Counted from the first letter of the stretch, positions 46,109 through 57,719 are shown. The stretch: 64,000 bases of DNA from Rhyzopertha dominica (GCA_025024175.1 QCXZ01000041.1:50153786-50217785); one strand, 5' to 3'. Notes: a model not told the origin generated them from the letters alone. Made by a program: numbers and translations.

Positions 46109-47245
46109 CACGGGCGGTTAACTGTATACCCCAAGGCCGAACCGTACTCGTAATTTACAATCCACTCGCTGATAGCGCTACTTGTATTGTTTGGTTTCTA
46201 TCTCGGGAAACAGTTACCTGTGCTATTCCATTTTAGCATCCGGTGTAGCCAAATTGTATGATTTAGCCAGATAAGCACTTTAAAAACTCCAGCGACAGCT
46301 AAATAGAAATAGTCAAGAATAGGACGATTTTATATATCCTAGTGTTATAAGTTGCACAAATTACAATGTAAGCTTGCTGAGTAAGTCCGGCTGGTTATTA
46401 TAAACGTGAAAGAGCGTACACGAAGCAAGCGAGTTTGTTTCGTAAGCTTTGTCAAAGATTTGTAATGTGTACTTCATGTTTTGCAGTATTAAGTATTAGT
46501 AATGACATTCAACAAGAACGAATGGTTTGTTTTGATTTATAAAACACTGTTGCGACAGTGATAGTGAATTTGATTTATTTTGGCGAGCGCTTTTCAAACG
46601 GTTGAAGTGCGAAAACTAAATCTGGCCACGCCGCGCTGGTAGCATTTAAACTGGCTTGGCTCTGTTAACGGTTTTCGGTTGTTGTTTGCAGAAGTTCGAG
46701 TTTTGTGAGTGCGCTTATGTACGTTTGTTTATGCGATTGTGTTTTGGTTTAGTTAAAAAATTGTTCTTGTTTTGTTGCTACAGCTAGTGTTTTGTAATTG
46801 TATAGTTTTTTACAAAGCTGTTCTGTGATTTTTACTGACAAAGAACACTATTATGCGTGGGAATCGGTGTGCTATTAAAACATGCCCAACAACCTATTCA
46901 AGTGGCATATCTATGTACCCTTTTCCTGCAGATCCTGAGGTTTGTTACTATAAATATATGTGTAAAAAAGATAACATTAAAGAAATATACTAACAACTAA
47001 TTAATGTGACATGCTGTACTATTATGTTATGTTGTATTCATACTTAATAAACTTTAATTATATTTTGTGACTTTCTATTTGTCTTATTTTATTTTCCTAT
47101 TCAATAAAAGACGCAAAACTTAATTTTAGCAGGTAAACCTAATAAAGTGCAAACGAGTGCGCCGCCGGTGGTTGGATTGTGAACTATCGCGAAGGTCCCT
47201 GGATTAAACAAGGAGTCAACAGTCTATATATGTCTCTTGTCTATG
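46109..47245 (+). mobile_element. Apparent insertion in the foldback, carrying a THAP exon
   Basis: Relative to foldback copy 1, this 1137-bp stretch is extra, and the 8-bp GACAGCAC at 46101..46108 is repeated at 47246..47253. An 8-bp duplication is what P-type and hAT-type DNA transposons make, and P-type transposases start with a THAP domain, as the exon at 46853 does. I could not find convincing terminal inverted repeats, so element identity is inference. The 46400..46850 part resembles a promoter and 5' leader. Confidence 0.45.
46853..46939 (+). CDS. THAP zinc-finger first exon (partial protein)
   Basis: The ATG at 46853 opens 29 codons, MRGNRCAIKTC followed by SSGISMYPFPADPE, ending exactly at GAG|GTTTGT. 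This is the start of a C2CH THAP DNA-binding domain: the first Cys pair (CAIKTC) and the hydrophobic-Phe-Pro-x-Asp-Pro motif are in place. The intron phase fits THAP genes, which often split after this motif. The exon with the distal Cys-His pair was not found downstream, so the gene is partial or truncated. It may belong to a host THAP gene or to a P-type transposon. Confidence 0.6.
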
Positions 47246-47371
47246 GACAGCACGGCATAGAACTTGGTTTTGCCTATATACCAAAGCAGTGGGATGATGT
47301 AAGTAAGAATTTAGATGGCAATGCCATCTGTCAGCATTACACTGACACGATGACAAAGCCACCTAGGTGCC
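47246..47371. mobile_element. Foldback element copy 2, right part, inner segment flipped
   Basis: It matches 2494..2563 of copy 1 directly, up to TAAGAATTTAGA. From 47316 to 47371 it matches the reverse complement of 2564..2620, with about 53 of 56 positions identical. The right-hand arm of the hairpin is missing here. Confidence 0.75.
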
Positions 47372-48642
47372 TTAACGGGTACTACTTCCTAAAGGAAGTG
47401 ATCTGTAGCCTAACAAATTGGCATGCAACTGCAATTTGACAACAGGTCCCCACGGCACTTTTTGCTAGCGGACATGAACCGACATACATTAAAATGTCTA
47501 TAATCATCAAACAACTGTAAGAACAAATGGTAAAGCTGCATAACGATTCTTCAAACGAGGTGTACCTCAAGGGATCGACCCTTGCTCTCTTCCATATGAT
47601 ACATTTCTCCAGGCCGTAAATCTTAACTTCACACGTTTCCTCCAGCATACGACGACTAAGTTTTGTTAAAACAAACCCAAGAAATCAGAAGTTTAATGCC
47701 GTTTTCTTTCGCCGGAGGCACAAGAGCAGTCGCCTCCATGACAAACATTTGCTCAAACTTCCAAAACCCTACGTAAGGTCCATGTGGGCGTGCCCGGCTC
47801 CTTCTTGTTTTCCGCCTCCATAAACAACGTAAACAATTCGGGTTTTGTGTTCCCACTAACATAATCGATCTAAAGCTTCTGAAGGTCGCGACGCATGAAG
47901 CCGGTGCGTTTCCCCGTCCGGATGCGTGTGTGACTCTTGTCGCAAAGATATTCATCCGCAGGCCCGGGGATGTTTGTTTCGATTAGGGAGAGTAAACGTA
48001 AAAATATTTGGATGGCGCACGATTTGTTTTTTTCCCGGCGGTTGCTTTTGTGTTTTGCAGGCGTGTGTTGGTTTTCGAAATGCGGGTATTGTAGAACGTA
48101 AAAAGCCAGTTTGAGAGAAATCGGACGATTTCAGTTTGTGAATCCTCAAAATTATTCGCGAATGTTTAATTTGTTGTTGTGAGAGCAGCGTGCCATACTG
48201 GGTTTAAAAAAAGGGTAAACATTTTAGGAGTATATGTGCCCGGAAACGAATACAGACATCAACGAATGGTTCTGGACTTGTTTCACGCTTAATATTTATT
48301 ATCCTGAAGTAGGTAACAATTAACCAAATTATAAGATAAATATTTTCTCGGAAAGATCGCTGTCTCTTGAAAACACTGACAAAAAGTTATAAGTCTGACG
48401 TATCGATTACACCTGTAATCTTTATCAAAGATGAAGAACCTCAAAATTTGCCTGACACAATTTCAAATAGAATTTTAAAAGTAAATAAACAAATCACCAA
48501 GGAATCAAGACGTCATAGAAACAACATGCCCACCTGATAAAAAAAGAACTTGACCACAAAAAAGGAACTACCTACCTACTAGATATACACGAACTACGTC
48601 ATAAAAGATAACTACAAAATAGCCTTCCAAATGTCACCTAAC
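47372..48642. other. No gene recognised; CpG-rich unique stretch
   Basis: 47660..48130 is clearly richer in G+C and CpG than its surroundings and has no repeat or domain. Short overlapping frames on both strands (60-100 codons) look like composition effects. 48410..48470 shares the VIFxKDEEPQNLP-coding stretch with 27365..27420. Confidence 0.4.
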
Positions 48643-49255
48643 TCAATTTCCACAATCCCTATTAAAATTGTTAGTATTCCTACAAATTTCTATTGCTTCT
48701 TTTATTAGACATTTGTGATAATATTTTTCTCTATGTAAAATTTTTGTTTTATCGAAGTAAATCATGTGTTTAGTCAAATATGAGTGTTCAGCTACGGAAG
48801 ATTTATCTTTCTGTTGCAACCTGGTAGCACGTATGTGTTCTTTCAAACGCGTACCTACTTTTCTTTTAGTTTGACCTATGTAACACTTGCCACAAGAACA
48901 AGTAATTTTGTAAACACCTTCATTCTCTAAATGTACTTTATCATTAGTAAAACTTAAAATTTTTATTTTATTTTATTTTATTATATGTACTATCAAGAAC
49001 TAAAATATCGTGTTTTCTAAACATCCTCTTTAATTTTTCCGAAAGGCCTTGTACATAAGGCAAATTCAACTTCAATTTACTCTGTCCTGGCTGAGAATTT
49101 ATTTGATTTTGACGAGCACTTTTATTAAAAACTGTCCGCATATTCTTACTGCTATAACCATTTCTTACTAGCGCTGATTTAAGATGATATATTTCTTTTT
49201 GTAAAGAACTTTCGTCTGAAATCCTTTGTGCTCTAGCAAATACCGCTGAAAGCAT
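48643..49255 (-). pseudogene. Penelope-like element C-terminus with GIY-YIG nuclease
   Basis: On the - strand, 49255..48968 encodes the RT tail and linker (LKSALVRNGYSS, LNLPYVQGLSEKLKRMFRKH). After a frame break, GVYKITCSCGKCYIGQTKRK and RLKEHIRATRL give the GIY-YIG endonuclease core, followed by SSVAEHSYLTKHMIYFD and AIEICRNTNNFNRDCG. The nuclease Cys-x-Cys, the GIY-like and YIG motifs and the downstream Arg and His-x-Glu-like residues are all present. Only a short AT-rich break near 48966 separates it from the RT tail. It is one of the better preserved element pieces here. Confidence 0.85.
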
Positions 49256-49649
49256 TCACCCTCATAATTAACCAAATTCCAAGTATGTATCTACTTTATT
49301 TTAAGTATTTGGTAAAACCTTTGGACTAATATAAAGGCATCATTAGTACTATTTGCACAAAATTTGACCTGAAACAAGAAGTAGCCTAAATATCAGAAAC
49401 GCAAAGATTTTAATGATGAAAAAACAGTTTAAAATAGGACAACTAAAATTACAAAAATCATTAAAAATTGTCAAATGTTCGTCATTTATAATTTTGCGCA
49501 CTTCCCGATTATCTGATAAAAAACAGAACTGCAATCGTTACGTATATCCTTGAATGATTTAAAATTGGAATTTTGTCTTCGTTACTTACNAAGAGAGAAA
49601 ACACACAACCAACCGCAGAAAAAGCAAACGAGGAAAATAATTTAGACAA

Positions 49650-50160
49650 ACTGTACAACAATCTGCTAAGGCCAGATTTTGTAAAAATATTATAATCCTC
49701 TGGCAGCTTTTCTCCATTCATCATCATTTTGTTAAATAGGTAGGTATGTTAGCATTTTCCATAAAAAACTCGATGCATATTTCACAAACTGTATAGGAAT
49801 GTCTTCAGTTCGAGCGAATTTATTATCTTCATTTTTTAACAGTTTTTTCTATTTCCTTCTGTGTTATTAGTCCTATGTATAATTTCGTTTTCTGGATTTT
49901 TTAGCTGATAATGTGTTTGTTTATACTCATTTCTTTTTTCACTCAGTAGTTTTTTATAATAATTTTCTCCCCACTTCTGTACACTAATTATTGTTTTCCT
50001 CTTGAAATTTCTCTTTTCACTGTCTTCTCTTTTACAATTTCTTCGATAACGTCCGACCACCATTCCGGATGATTTCTATTCCTAAAGCTCTCCTTTATTT
50101 CTAAAGCTTTTCGTCGTACTGCATTCTGAATGCATTCTTTGATCCTGTTGCATAAAAATG
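49650..50160 (-). pseudogene. Endonuclease-RT linker of an RTE/jockey-like retrotransposon
   Basis: On the - strand, 50150..50000 reads ECIQNAVRRKALEIK and then NHPEWWSDVIEEIVKEK, the segment between endonuclease and reverse transcriptase. 49740..49690 reads YLFNKMMMNGEKLPEDYN, resembling the first RT block. Frameshifts lie between. The match is by pattern only and covers short motifs. Confidence 0.45.
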
Positions 50161-50569
50161 CTTAATGCCATTTAGTTTGTGGGCCGATCTTATTTTGTAA
50201 AGTAATTTCATTAATTGCCAACGTCTTCAAAGTTTTTTTCATAATTTTTTTCCATTTTTTGAACCTTCCTCAAAAGCAGNGTAGTTTATAATAGAAAATA
50301 AACTAAAAACATAATCAAAAGCGACAATTGGTCGCGGGTTCCGACTACAAGATCTTTAGCCGTTTCTTTTTATTACTGAAGAATTATTCTTTCTGAAAAA
50401 TTTAGTAGTAAAATTTTGAAGGTTTTATTTTCAAACCACAACCCGAACATAGCCAACTAATTTTGCTCCACCTGCACGCTTGAACCATCGCGACAAAACT
50501 AGAAACGCGATCCGCTTTTGCACAATCCCACTAATAATAACAGCGAACAAGCTTTAGTGCCGGGGTAAT
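50161..50569. other. No gene seen
   Basis: AT-rich with no motif recognised. Confidence 0.4.
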
Positions 50570-50773
50570 TTATGCGACATTGCAGTTCATGAAGCCGTCC
50601 GGTGGCGAAAGATAGACGTGTGTAAAATTAAAATTAGCCTGAAAAATCTGTTGGCTCTCATTTGCATACTGCACCGCTATATTTAAGAGTCGGTGCAGTT
50701 GCAGCACGTCAGAATTCAAAATGATCCGATATTCATCTTGATCCGTGTAATTTGGTGTTGGAAAGCCGGGCAC
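50570..50773 (-). CDS. Unrecognised open frame, coding-like composition
   Basis: A - strand frame of 67 codons ending at a TAA stop encodes TPNYTDQDEYRIILNSDVLQ, LHRLLNIAVQYANESQQ and a C-terminus NFTHVYLSPPDGFMNCNVA. It is closer to coding composition than its surroundings, has Asn-glycosylation sites (NESQ, NFTH) and no obvious transposon motif. I do not recognise a family. It may be a terminal exon of an unknown gene or chance; no clear acceptor was found upstream of it. Confidence 0.25.
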   Translation of the reverse strand: MPGFPTPNYTDQDEYRIILNSDVLQLHRLLNIAVQYANESQQIFQANFNFTHVYLSPPDGFMNCNVA

Positions 50774-51229
50774 GTCTCGAGAAAAAGGTAAAATAAATGG
50801 GTACAGCGGTTCGAGGACGGTCTTAAAGTGATTGGATTGTTATTGTAGATTCAGAAGTTCTGTTAGTGAATTTCTTCCTAAATGAGTCTTTTTGAGAAGC
50901 ATGATATTTCGAAATCATAGCATAACAAAAACTATTCACATTCATAAACAATTCGTTCCTTTTCGTCTGTGATTATTCTATGAAAAGCATTAATTTGGTC
51001 TTTCATGTCCAAGATACAGTATATGTGTTCGTTACTCTTGTAGGTTTAACGTGTTTTTTCTCGAAAATGTTAACAAATGTTAAAATTTTAACCACTTATA
51101 GAACTGGATTTAATCGAAATCGATGGATATTTTTGATAATTTGTGAGAATCCGAGACCACTGAATTAATTTATAAAAAAAGAACATTATACTCTCCCAGC
51201 CGTAGCCAGATAATTAAATTGTGCTAAGT
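50774..51229. other. No gene seen
   Basis: AT-rich. A 62-codon frame at 50980..51168 is unsupported. Confidence 0.4.
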
Positions 51230-51620
51230 TGTTTACTTTTTAGATGCTGCATCAACATTTTTGCAAGTACCTTTAGATTTGGACATGTCTAACCTTTGAG
51301 AAATTAACAATGTCTTTTACGGATCACATGTTATTATACTTATTGATGATGTTACAGTATCACACTTTGAGAACGTAATGGTGGAATTAGGCATTTCTAG
51401 AGCGAGCCAGAAAATATAATTAGCAAAAACAGAAATTAAATTCCTGGAACACAGTGTCGGAAAGAGGATTATCAGTTTAACTTCAAAAATTGAAGCTATA
51501 CACAAAATGAGTTCAACAAATGATAATCAAGGGTTTAATTATTACACTTTTCGAAAGATTGGCATTCTACGAAGACTGCTAAGATTAAACTTTTTGTCTG
51601 ACCCGTTCACTAAAAATTCT
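51230..51620 (+). pseudogene. Ty3/gypsy-like reverse transcriptase relic
   Basis: The + strand reads LDAASTFLQVPLDLD, then VIILIDDVTVSHFE with the IDD catalytic box, then LAKTEIKFLEHSVGKRII, LTSKIEAIHKM and, weakly, the following block. This is the order of the LTR-retrotransposon RT. Parts are deleted and at least two stops interrupt it. Confidence 0.65.
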
Positions 51621-52119
51621 TCTTGAATTTATTTTGTTCCAAATGTTGTTCTTTTTCTCTTGATCAATTTTTCCCGTGTACGAGCTGTTTTTTTTATTAG
51701 TAATAGGTGTCATTTGTAGATCACGCCATGTTTTTACTTAATGTTACAAAACTCTCAAAAAGTGTTGCACCAAACAAAGAACGCGCATGAAGGTTGAAAA
51801 TTTATATAAAATTAGTATATTATTCAGATAAATTAAAATAGATATTTATTCAACAATTTCTTGCCCACTTGATAGTTCCCTATCATGATATATCATATTA
51901 CGCGGTAGGCTAACACATTTTTTTAAATTATTAGGATTATGTTGAACATAACGTTGAGCTCTCATCTCAAATCATAGCTAAAAGGTCAAAACTCTTTCAT
52001 GGAATGCTGAGGTAGGCAAACAGGAGAAATATACAGTAGTCATCTCGTAGTGCTAAGGCATTTTTGCTCTAATAAACTTTGTTCATCAATACTTTTATAC
52101 GAATAAATATTCCAAAATA
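51621..52119. other. No gene seen
   Basis: AT-rich with no motif recognised. Confidence 0.4.
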
Positions 52120-53665
52120 CACTCACCTGCACGAAAAACAGAACAGCTTAATTTTTTTAAAACAAATTAAAAATTTAGAGGCTTTGTGATGCTTTGTTAT
52201 TATAATATCTTATACAGAGACATAATAACATATTTTTAAGTATTATTTAACAACAATTGAACGATTATTTGAAACGAAAAATTGTTTTGTTACAAATTGA
52301 TAAATGAGGACGAAAAAGCACAAATTGATGTTGTGGCAAAATGACGTTAAATTAATCAAAACTGAAACAATTTGCTGTCAAAAACTGGAAAGATGCGTAG
52401 GGGTGTTGCCCCTACGTGCTCGAATTAATGCATGTATTCTCCTTGGCATGCCTAAAATCAAATAGCGAATATTCTCTTGAGGAATAAGTTCCCATTCCTC
52501 TGAAAGAGCTTGTTGCATCTGATTTAAAGTTAAAGAAACAGGAACACGACTTCTCATCCTTCGTCCAAGCATGTCCCAAACATGTTCAATTGGATTTACA
52601 TCTGGACTTGTCGCTGGTCACTCCATAACACGAATGTTTAATTCGTTTAAGTACTGCTGTGTGATTCTCGCGGTGTGTGGTCAGGCAATGAACATAGGGG
52701 ACAACAAGATCTTGGAGATCTTCATCAATGTACCTGGCAGTAGTTAAGGAACCTCTTGGAGGGATCTACAATTCTGTGTGCGCCTGTAGAGAAATTCCTG
52801 CCCACACCATAACTGAGCCCCCTTGGTAACCTACCCTAGGACTGAAGGTACGTTCTGCAAAACGCTCTTGTTGTCTTCTCCATACTCTCTCACGACCATC
52901 TGGAGACCGCAGGTTAAATCTGGACTCATCGGTAAACGAAACACGTCCCCATTCATTTTCACCCCAGTGCTCGTGATTTCTGGCAAACTGAAGTCGCGCA
53001 ACACGATGACGCCTAAGAAGCTCTGGGCCTGTTGCAGGTCTACGACTAGTAAGATTGGCTTCTCCAAGTTTTGGTCTAACTGCCCGCTCGTTTACATTGG
53101 TATTCCGGGCGTGATGAAGTCGATTTCTGATCTCTACAGCCGTAGCACGACGATCTCGAAGACTTTGTGAGACGATAAACCGATCATCATGAGCGTTAGT
53201 TCTTCGTTGGGAACCAGTTCCAGGTCGTCTGGTGTAAGCTCCAGTTTCCAAGATGTGCTACTGGATATGTGATACTGTTGGGTAACATATCGCTCAGTTC
53301 TTCCGACTTGAAGCAATGCAACCATAACGGCCGCAGTTTCGGGATTAACAGCCATAACAACACTACTTTAAAATGTGATTTACACCTGTCAGATTTCTCA
53401 AAACAATAAAAACGAAGCATTGTTACCGTGGGTTCATGTCGAACTATGCACTTTTAAGTGATCAGAACTGTGCAATTTTTTATTTTTGTGAGTTTTTATT
53501 TAAACACATTTTTTTCCTCAAATAAAGGTTAAATTGTTGTCAGAAAATACTTAAAACATGTTGTTATGTTTGCTTTTAAGATATTATAATAATAAAAAAT
53601 CACAAAACCTTAAAATTTTAAGTTTGTTTAAAAATTAATCTGCTTCGTTTTTGCGCCGATGAGTG
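52120..53665 (-). mobile_element. Tc1-type element (DD34E) with terminal repeats and TA sites
   Basis: The ends CACTCACCTGCACGAAAAAC and, reversed from 53665, CACTCATCGGCGCAAAAACG are inverted repeats that continue through a CAG-TTAATTTTT stretch. TA abuts both ends (52118..52119 and 53666..53667). The length, 1546 bp, is standard for Tc1. It contains the broken transposase at 52378..53355. Confidence 0.88.
52378..53355 (-). pseudogene. Tc1 transposase, broken
   Basis: The start MAVNPETAAVMVALLQVGR opens the HTH region. After a frameshift, SQSLRDRRATAVEIRNRL and RVSFTDESRFNLRSPDGRER give the first catalytic Asp block and VMVWAGISLQAHTEL follows. The second Asp region (before PHTARITQQYLNEL, about 52690) is corrupted. 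SPDVNPIEHVWDMLGRR holds the Glu, with one TGA where Trp is expected. The C-terminus (HALIRARRGNTPTHL) ends at a stop. At least two frameshifts and two stops. Confidence 0.85.
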
Positions 53666-54507
53666 TAGTAGCTATCTTTTAAAAATGGCTGCTTTCTAAG
53701 CTTGTGGTCTTCTTTTACTACATGATATCAAAGGATATGAAAACCTATAAGGCTATGAAAATTTATAGACTTCTCCTCTCTCTTCGTCTCATCAAAATCA
53801 CCCCAGCATAGCAATACGAGATATGAATCGTGTTTCCTAGGAGATACCATTCAATTCCAACATAATGGAAATCCAAACACTCGTCTGGGTCTTCGACTTT
53901 CTCTGTCGTTTCCCTACTTCCATTCATATCCCGAGAAGGAGCACCGTCGAGCAGAATAATGCGGTTCTAGGTCGAACTTTGAAGTTGGTAATAACACCGC
54001 CATATCAGATGTAATAAAGCCGGTATTCCACGTGGGCATAACTGGGCCGTGTTTTGTATTCTTTTTGGACCGACCTGTGTGGGAATACTATATTGCACCG
54101 AAGCTTGCAGCGGCATTCAGAGGAGCAAAGCACAGGCGAGGTCGTAACAATACAAAGTGTTACATTGTCGGATTCGAGTACTAAATTACTAGCGCAAACT
54201 ATAAAAAGATCGCTTTTAACGTCGAGTGAAGAAGGTTAACAGTTGCCCCGGGTTTTATTATGCTGTTCGGGCGTGTGCGCTGGGAATGTGGATGTGCATC
54301 GGTTATGTAACGAGATATCCATATGCTTGCATCCGCAAAATGTGGTGTTTTTCACGGGAGAAGCGTAAATAAGACGTTAACAAACTGCAACCTACGTCTG
54401 GTCAGTTTTCTTCCATAGAATCGACTATGCCGTTCCACCGATCTTTAATTCTTTGAATAGAAAGGCCTTCGCGAATAAAAAGCTTGATAATCAATGTTTA
54501 TGTTAAG
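53666..54507. other. No gene recognised
   Basis: 54000..54420 is CpG-richer and repeat-free with a 61-codon frame that I cannot support. It is a candidate conserved non-coding stretch. Confidence 0.35.
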
Positions 54508-55032
54508 CCATATATACAGACCGTTTCACGTATGATAATGAGCCCGACGAGATTGAAAATGCAACCCAACATATATTTGCAGATTATAACATTTGATTTG
54601 GTTTTTGCAGGTAAATGGTATGGGTAATTAAAATGCATTTTCTGTAATCTTTTCAACTCCGTGTCAGCTCTCGTTTCCGAGATATGGGTGCAAGTTGCAT
54701 TTTTTTTTAATGGGAAGGGGGGTCAGAAGTCACATCATTGAAAAGGATATTTTGATTTCAAAAATGTACCACACTTGTACAATTTAGAAAGAAAAGTGTG
54801 ATAACAGACTTGCGTCTGGCAAAAAACTTCGGGATAAAAATTATATTCGCTATCGCTAACTAAGAACAAAAACTCCAGGTGTCTCCATTTTCCTCGTGAC
54901 TGGTGATAATTTTCATTCACTTTTGCAATCGCAATGCCTCAGTTAACTGAACATGATGGCATTAACGTCAATATGTTATTAATAATTAAATGTCAAGAAG
55001 TAAGTGGGGAACATTTTGAGCATCTTCTGTAA
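54508..55032 (+). mobile_element. DD41D-related relic end with transposase C-terminus
   Basis: TACAGACCGTTTCACGTATG (54514) and the following CCCGACGAGATTGAAAATGC resemble the DD41D element ends at about three quarters identity. At 54990..55032 the + strand reads QEVSGEHFEHLL and a stop, the typical C-terminus of transposases of this group. The catalytic part is absent. Confidence 0.55.
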
Positions 55033-55522
55033 TGTAAATCTGAAAAATTACAGCATTTTTCACGGAATCATGTTTTTCTTTTTTACTTTTTGGCTACTCG
55101 ATTTGCAATAAATTAATTAAACTAGACGAAAATTATCACCAGTCAAGGAAAAATAGTAATACCTGGCTTTTTTGTTTATTTTAGCGATAAAGAAAATTGT
55201 TTTCATTCTTTTCGTTCTTTGTCAGGCTCAATTATTGTATTTACACTTTTCTCAGCTCAGAAGCAATAAATTGTACAAGTGTGATGCATTTTTGAAATCA
55301 GGAAAAAATATCCTTTTCAATAATGATCTTTTTTGACCCCTCCCCTTCCTAATAAAAAATGCAACTTGCGCCCATATCTCGGAAATGAGAGCTGACACGG
55401 AATTGAAAAAAATCAGACAATGCATTTTAATTACCCACAGGCCCATGCGCAATTTTAGAAAAATCGGTCGTCAGAACCTGATATATGATGCTGGTTCCAT
55501 ACTTGGTACCGACCCTGTTATA
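54560..55522. repeat. Large imperfect palindrome of the CAGGGT-family subterminal repeat
   Basis: 54560..54930 and 55120..55522 are inverted copies of one another and both match 42480..42812. Shared marks are GCATTTTTGAAATCAG, the CCGAGATATGGG/CCCATATCTCGG pair and TTAATTACCCA. Only the right copy keeps the terminal GGTACCGACCCTGTTATA. Confidence 0.6.
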
Positions 55523-55579
55523 TTTCTGAAAAAGAATTGTAGGTTTTCACCGGGAATTGAACTCGGAACTGCTAACCAC

Positions 55580-55800
55580 TACATCGTAGACTATTGGTTT
55601 AAATGGGGAAGTTTCATGAACTTTTGAGATGAATTTTGTGGTGTTTACAAAAAAAGAAACGATAATTGAACATCAACTGACAAGAGATATCGACTACAAG
55701 TTTGTTATTATAAATAGACGGACCCCATTTTTATAGCGTATTCGATTAAGGACGTCGAATTAAACAAAAAGTGTTAAGGTATACCACTCTATATATTGCC
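55580..55800 (+). repeat. Solo unit of the 56.9-kb satellite-like repeat
   Basis: It matches units at 56940 and 57225: GACTATTGGTTTAAATGGGG, ATATCGACTACAAGTTTGTT and AATTAAACAAAAAGTGTTAAGG-like text in the same order. Confidence 0.65.
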
Positions 55801-56879
55801 ACGTACAAGAAATGTTCAATATCGGAATTGTCTAAATCAGTCTTCAGAAGTAGCTCCAAACGAATACTGTATTTGTTATTATTAATACGTTACTTTTCAT
55901 AATAATGTTGTCTGAATTGCTTAATAATTTTCAGTCCTGCTTTTTTAAAGGAAATGAACTGATGTAAAATTGCCGTCATCATGTTATCGTGTTTTCTTGT
56001 TTTTATATTTACAATATCTCACAGCCCTCGTTCGTGGTAAGACCCAGCTAGGAATATAAATGGAACAACTACAATATTTCCTGACACCTAAACCGAAGTA
56101 CCAATAACCCATCAATCTTTATACAGCTGCCGACAGGCGGGCAGGTTTGCTGTTATACACGCAATTGATTGGCTTGTAGGCAACAATATTTTATCCATTA
56201 TAAAATTGACAGCTTAATTTTTTAATCGGGCCGCTAATACATCTGGTCCGTCATTTTTTACAAGGAAGTAAGTCAAGGCCACATGTACAGCGTTCATCAT
56301 ACTGCCTTTGGTATGCTTAATTTTTAAAATTCATCAAAAGGAACGATTTAGGTGGATTTTAATAAACGTTTTTTACACCATCCATATCCTTAGTCGCTCG
56401 AAGGGTGGCCGATGTACGGCGAAACAAATAATCTGCATAGTTTTTAGTTTTAAATACTCTTCTATCTTAGATTAAACGGCCAGTTACCGATTATTATTTC
56501 CTCACTATCTGGTTGACATTTCTGAATAATGAATCTTTCATCTTGTTTGTAACGGTAAATGTTCTCTGAACGTCTAAAGACGTAATAAAGAATCAGCCAA
56601 GACTCTTAGAGGAAAAATTCTTATCCCCAAAGAAGAAAGTAACGGCAAACCGTTATTCATATTTTAAGTATACGAGCTTTCAAACGAACGTGTTAAAATT
56701 TTTTTCGGCCTACTAGATACTTGTGCTTTGCGGTCCTACTTTTGATTTCCTTTTGGACGCCATATTAGATTTTAAAGCTACAAGATAAAGGAAAAAATGA
56801 TTAAAATCGTATAACATAGTTATATATTTAACTTCAAACGTCTTAGACTACAGCTATCGAAAACGCACATAAACAATAT
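55801..56879. other. No gene seen
   Basis: AT-rich with no domain or repeat recognised. Confidence 0.4.
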
Positions 56880-57692
56880 ACGGGGTGTTCACGCTAACAG
56901 TCTACAATAGCTAACTTTTTCATTTGACGTCGTAAAATAGTGGTTTAAATGGGAAAGTTTCTTGATGTTTAGAGAGGAATTTGATCATGGTGTTTATAAA
57001 AAACAGTTGATTATCATCTGTCAGAGATAATGACTACATGTTTGTTATTTTAAATAAAACGACCCACTTTGATAGCGCATTCGATTCACCACATCAAACT
57101 AAACAAAAAAGTACTAAGGTGCCATTGCCCTATAGTCATTTGTTTTCGAGATATTTCAGGTAATATGACTTGTATTCACGAAACAGTCTACAATAGCTAA
57201 CTTTTTTATTCGACGTCCTAGCATAGTGGTTCAAATGGTAAAGTTTCTTATTTTTCGAGAAGTATTTGATGGTGTTTATAAAAAAAACAATTGAAAATCA
57301 ACTGACCCAGATATTGACTACAGGTTTGTTATTTTAAATAGAACAACCCCACTTTTCGAATCACCACATTCAATTAAATAAAAAAGTACTAAAGTACTAC
57401 TGCCCTACAGTCATTTGTTCATGAAACAGTCTATAATAGCTAACTTTTTTTATTTGACGCCGTAAAATAGTGGTTTGAATGGGAAATTTTTATATTTTGA
57501 GAAGAATTTGATGGTGCTCACAAAAAAATAAAATTACAAACTTGTAGTCAATATCTTGGTCAGTTCAATTGTTTTATGTAAACACCCTCAAATTTCTCTC
57601 GAAAAATCAAGAAACTTTTCTATTTAAACCACTATTATACGACGACAAATAAAAAAGTTAGCTATTGTAGACCGTTAGCGTTAACACCCTGT
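56880..57692. mobile_element. Inverted-repeat element with internal tandem units
   Basis: The ends, CGGGGTGTTCACGCTAACAG and reversed CAGGGTGTTAACGCTAACGG, continue into CTACAATAGCTAAC, giving inverted repeats over about 35 bp. Inside are three direct units beginning ACAGTCTA.AATAGCTAAC at about 56897, 57184 and 57427, the third shortened, and one inverted unit (57540..57680). Period is about 240-290 bp. No protein is encoded. Confidence 0.75.
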
Positions 57693-57719
57693 TTAAGGAA
57701 CATTGAATTCGATATATCT

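Noticed and set aside
46109..47245. Possible terminal inverted repeats of the THAP-bearing insert (ACCACGGGCGG near the left, ACCACCGGCGG reversed near 47165)
   Set aside because: Only about 10 of 11 bases match and the right one is about 75 bp inside the duplicated 8-mer, so I do not claim it.
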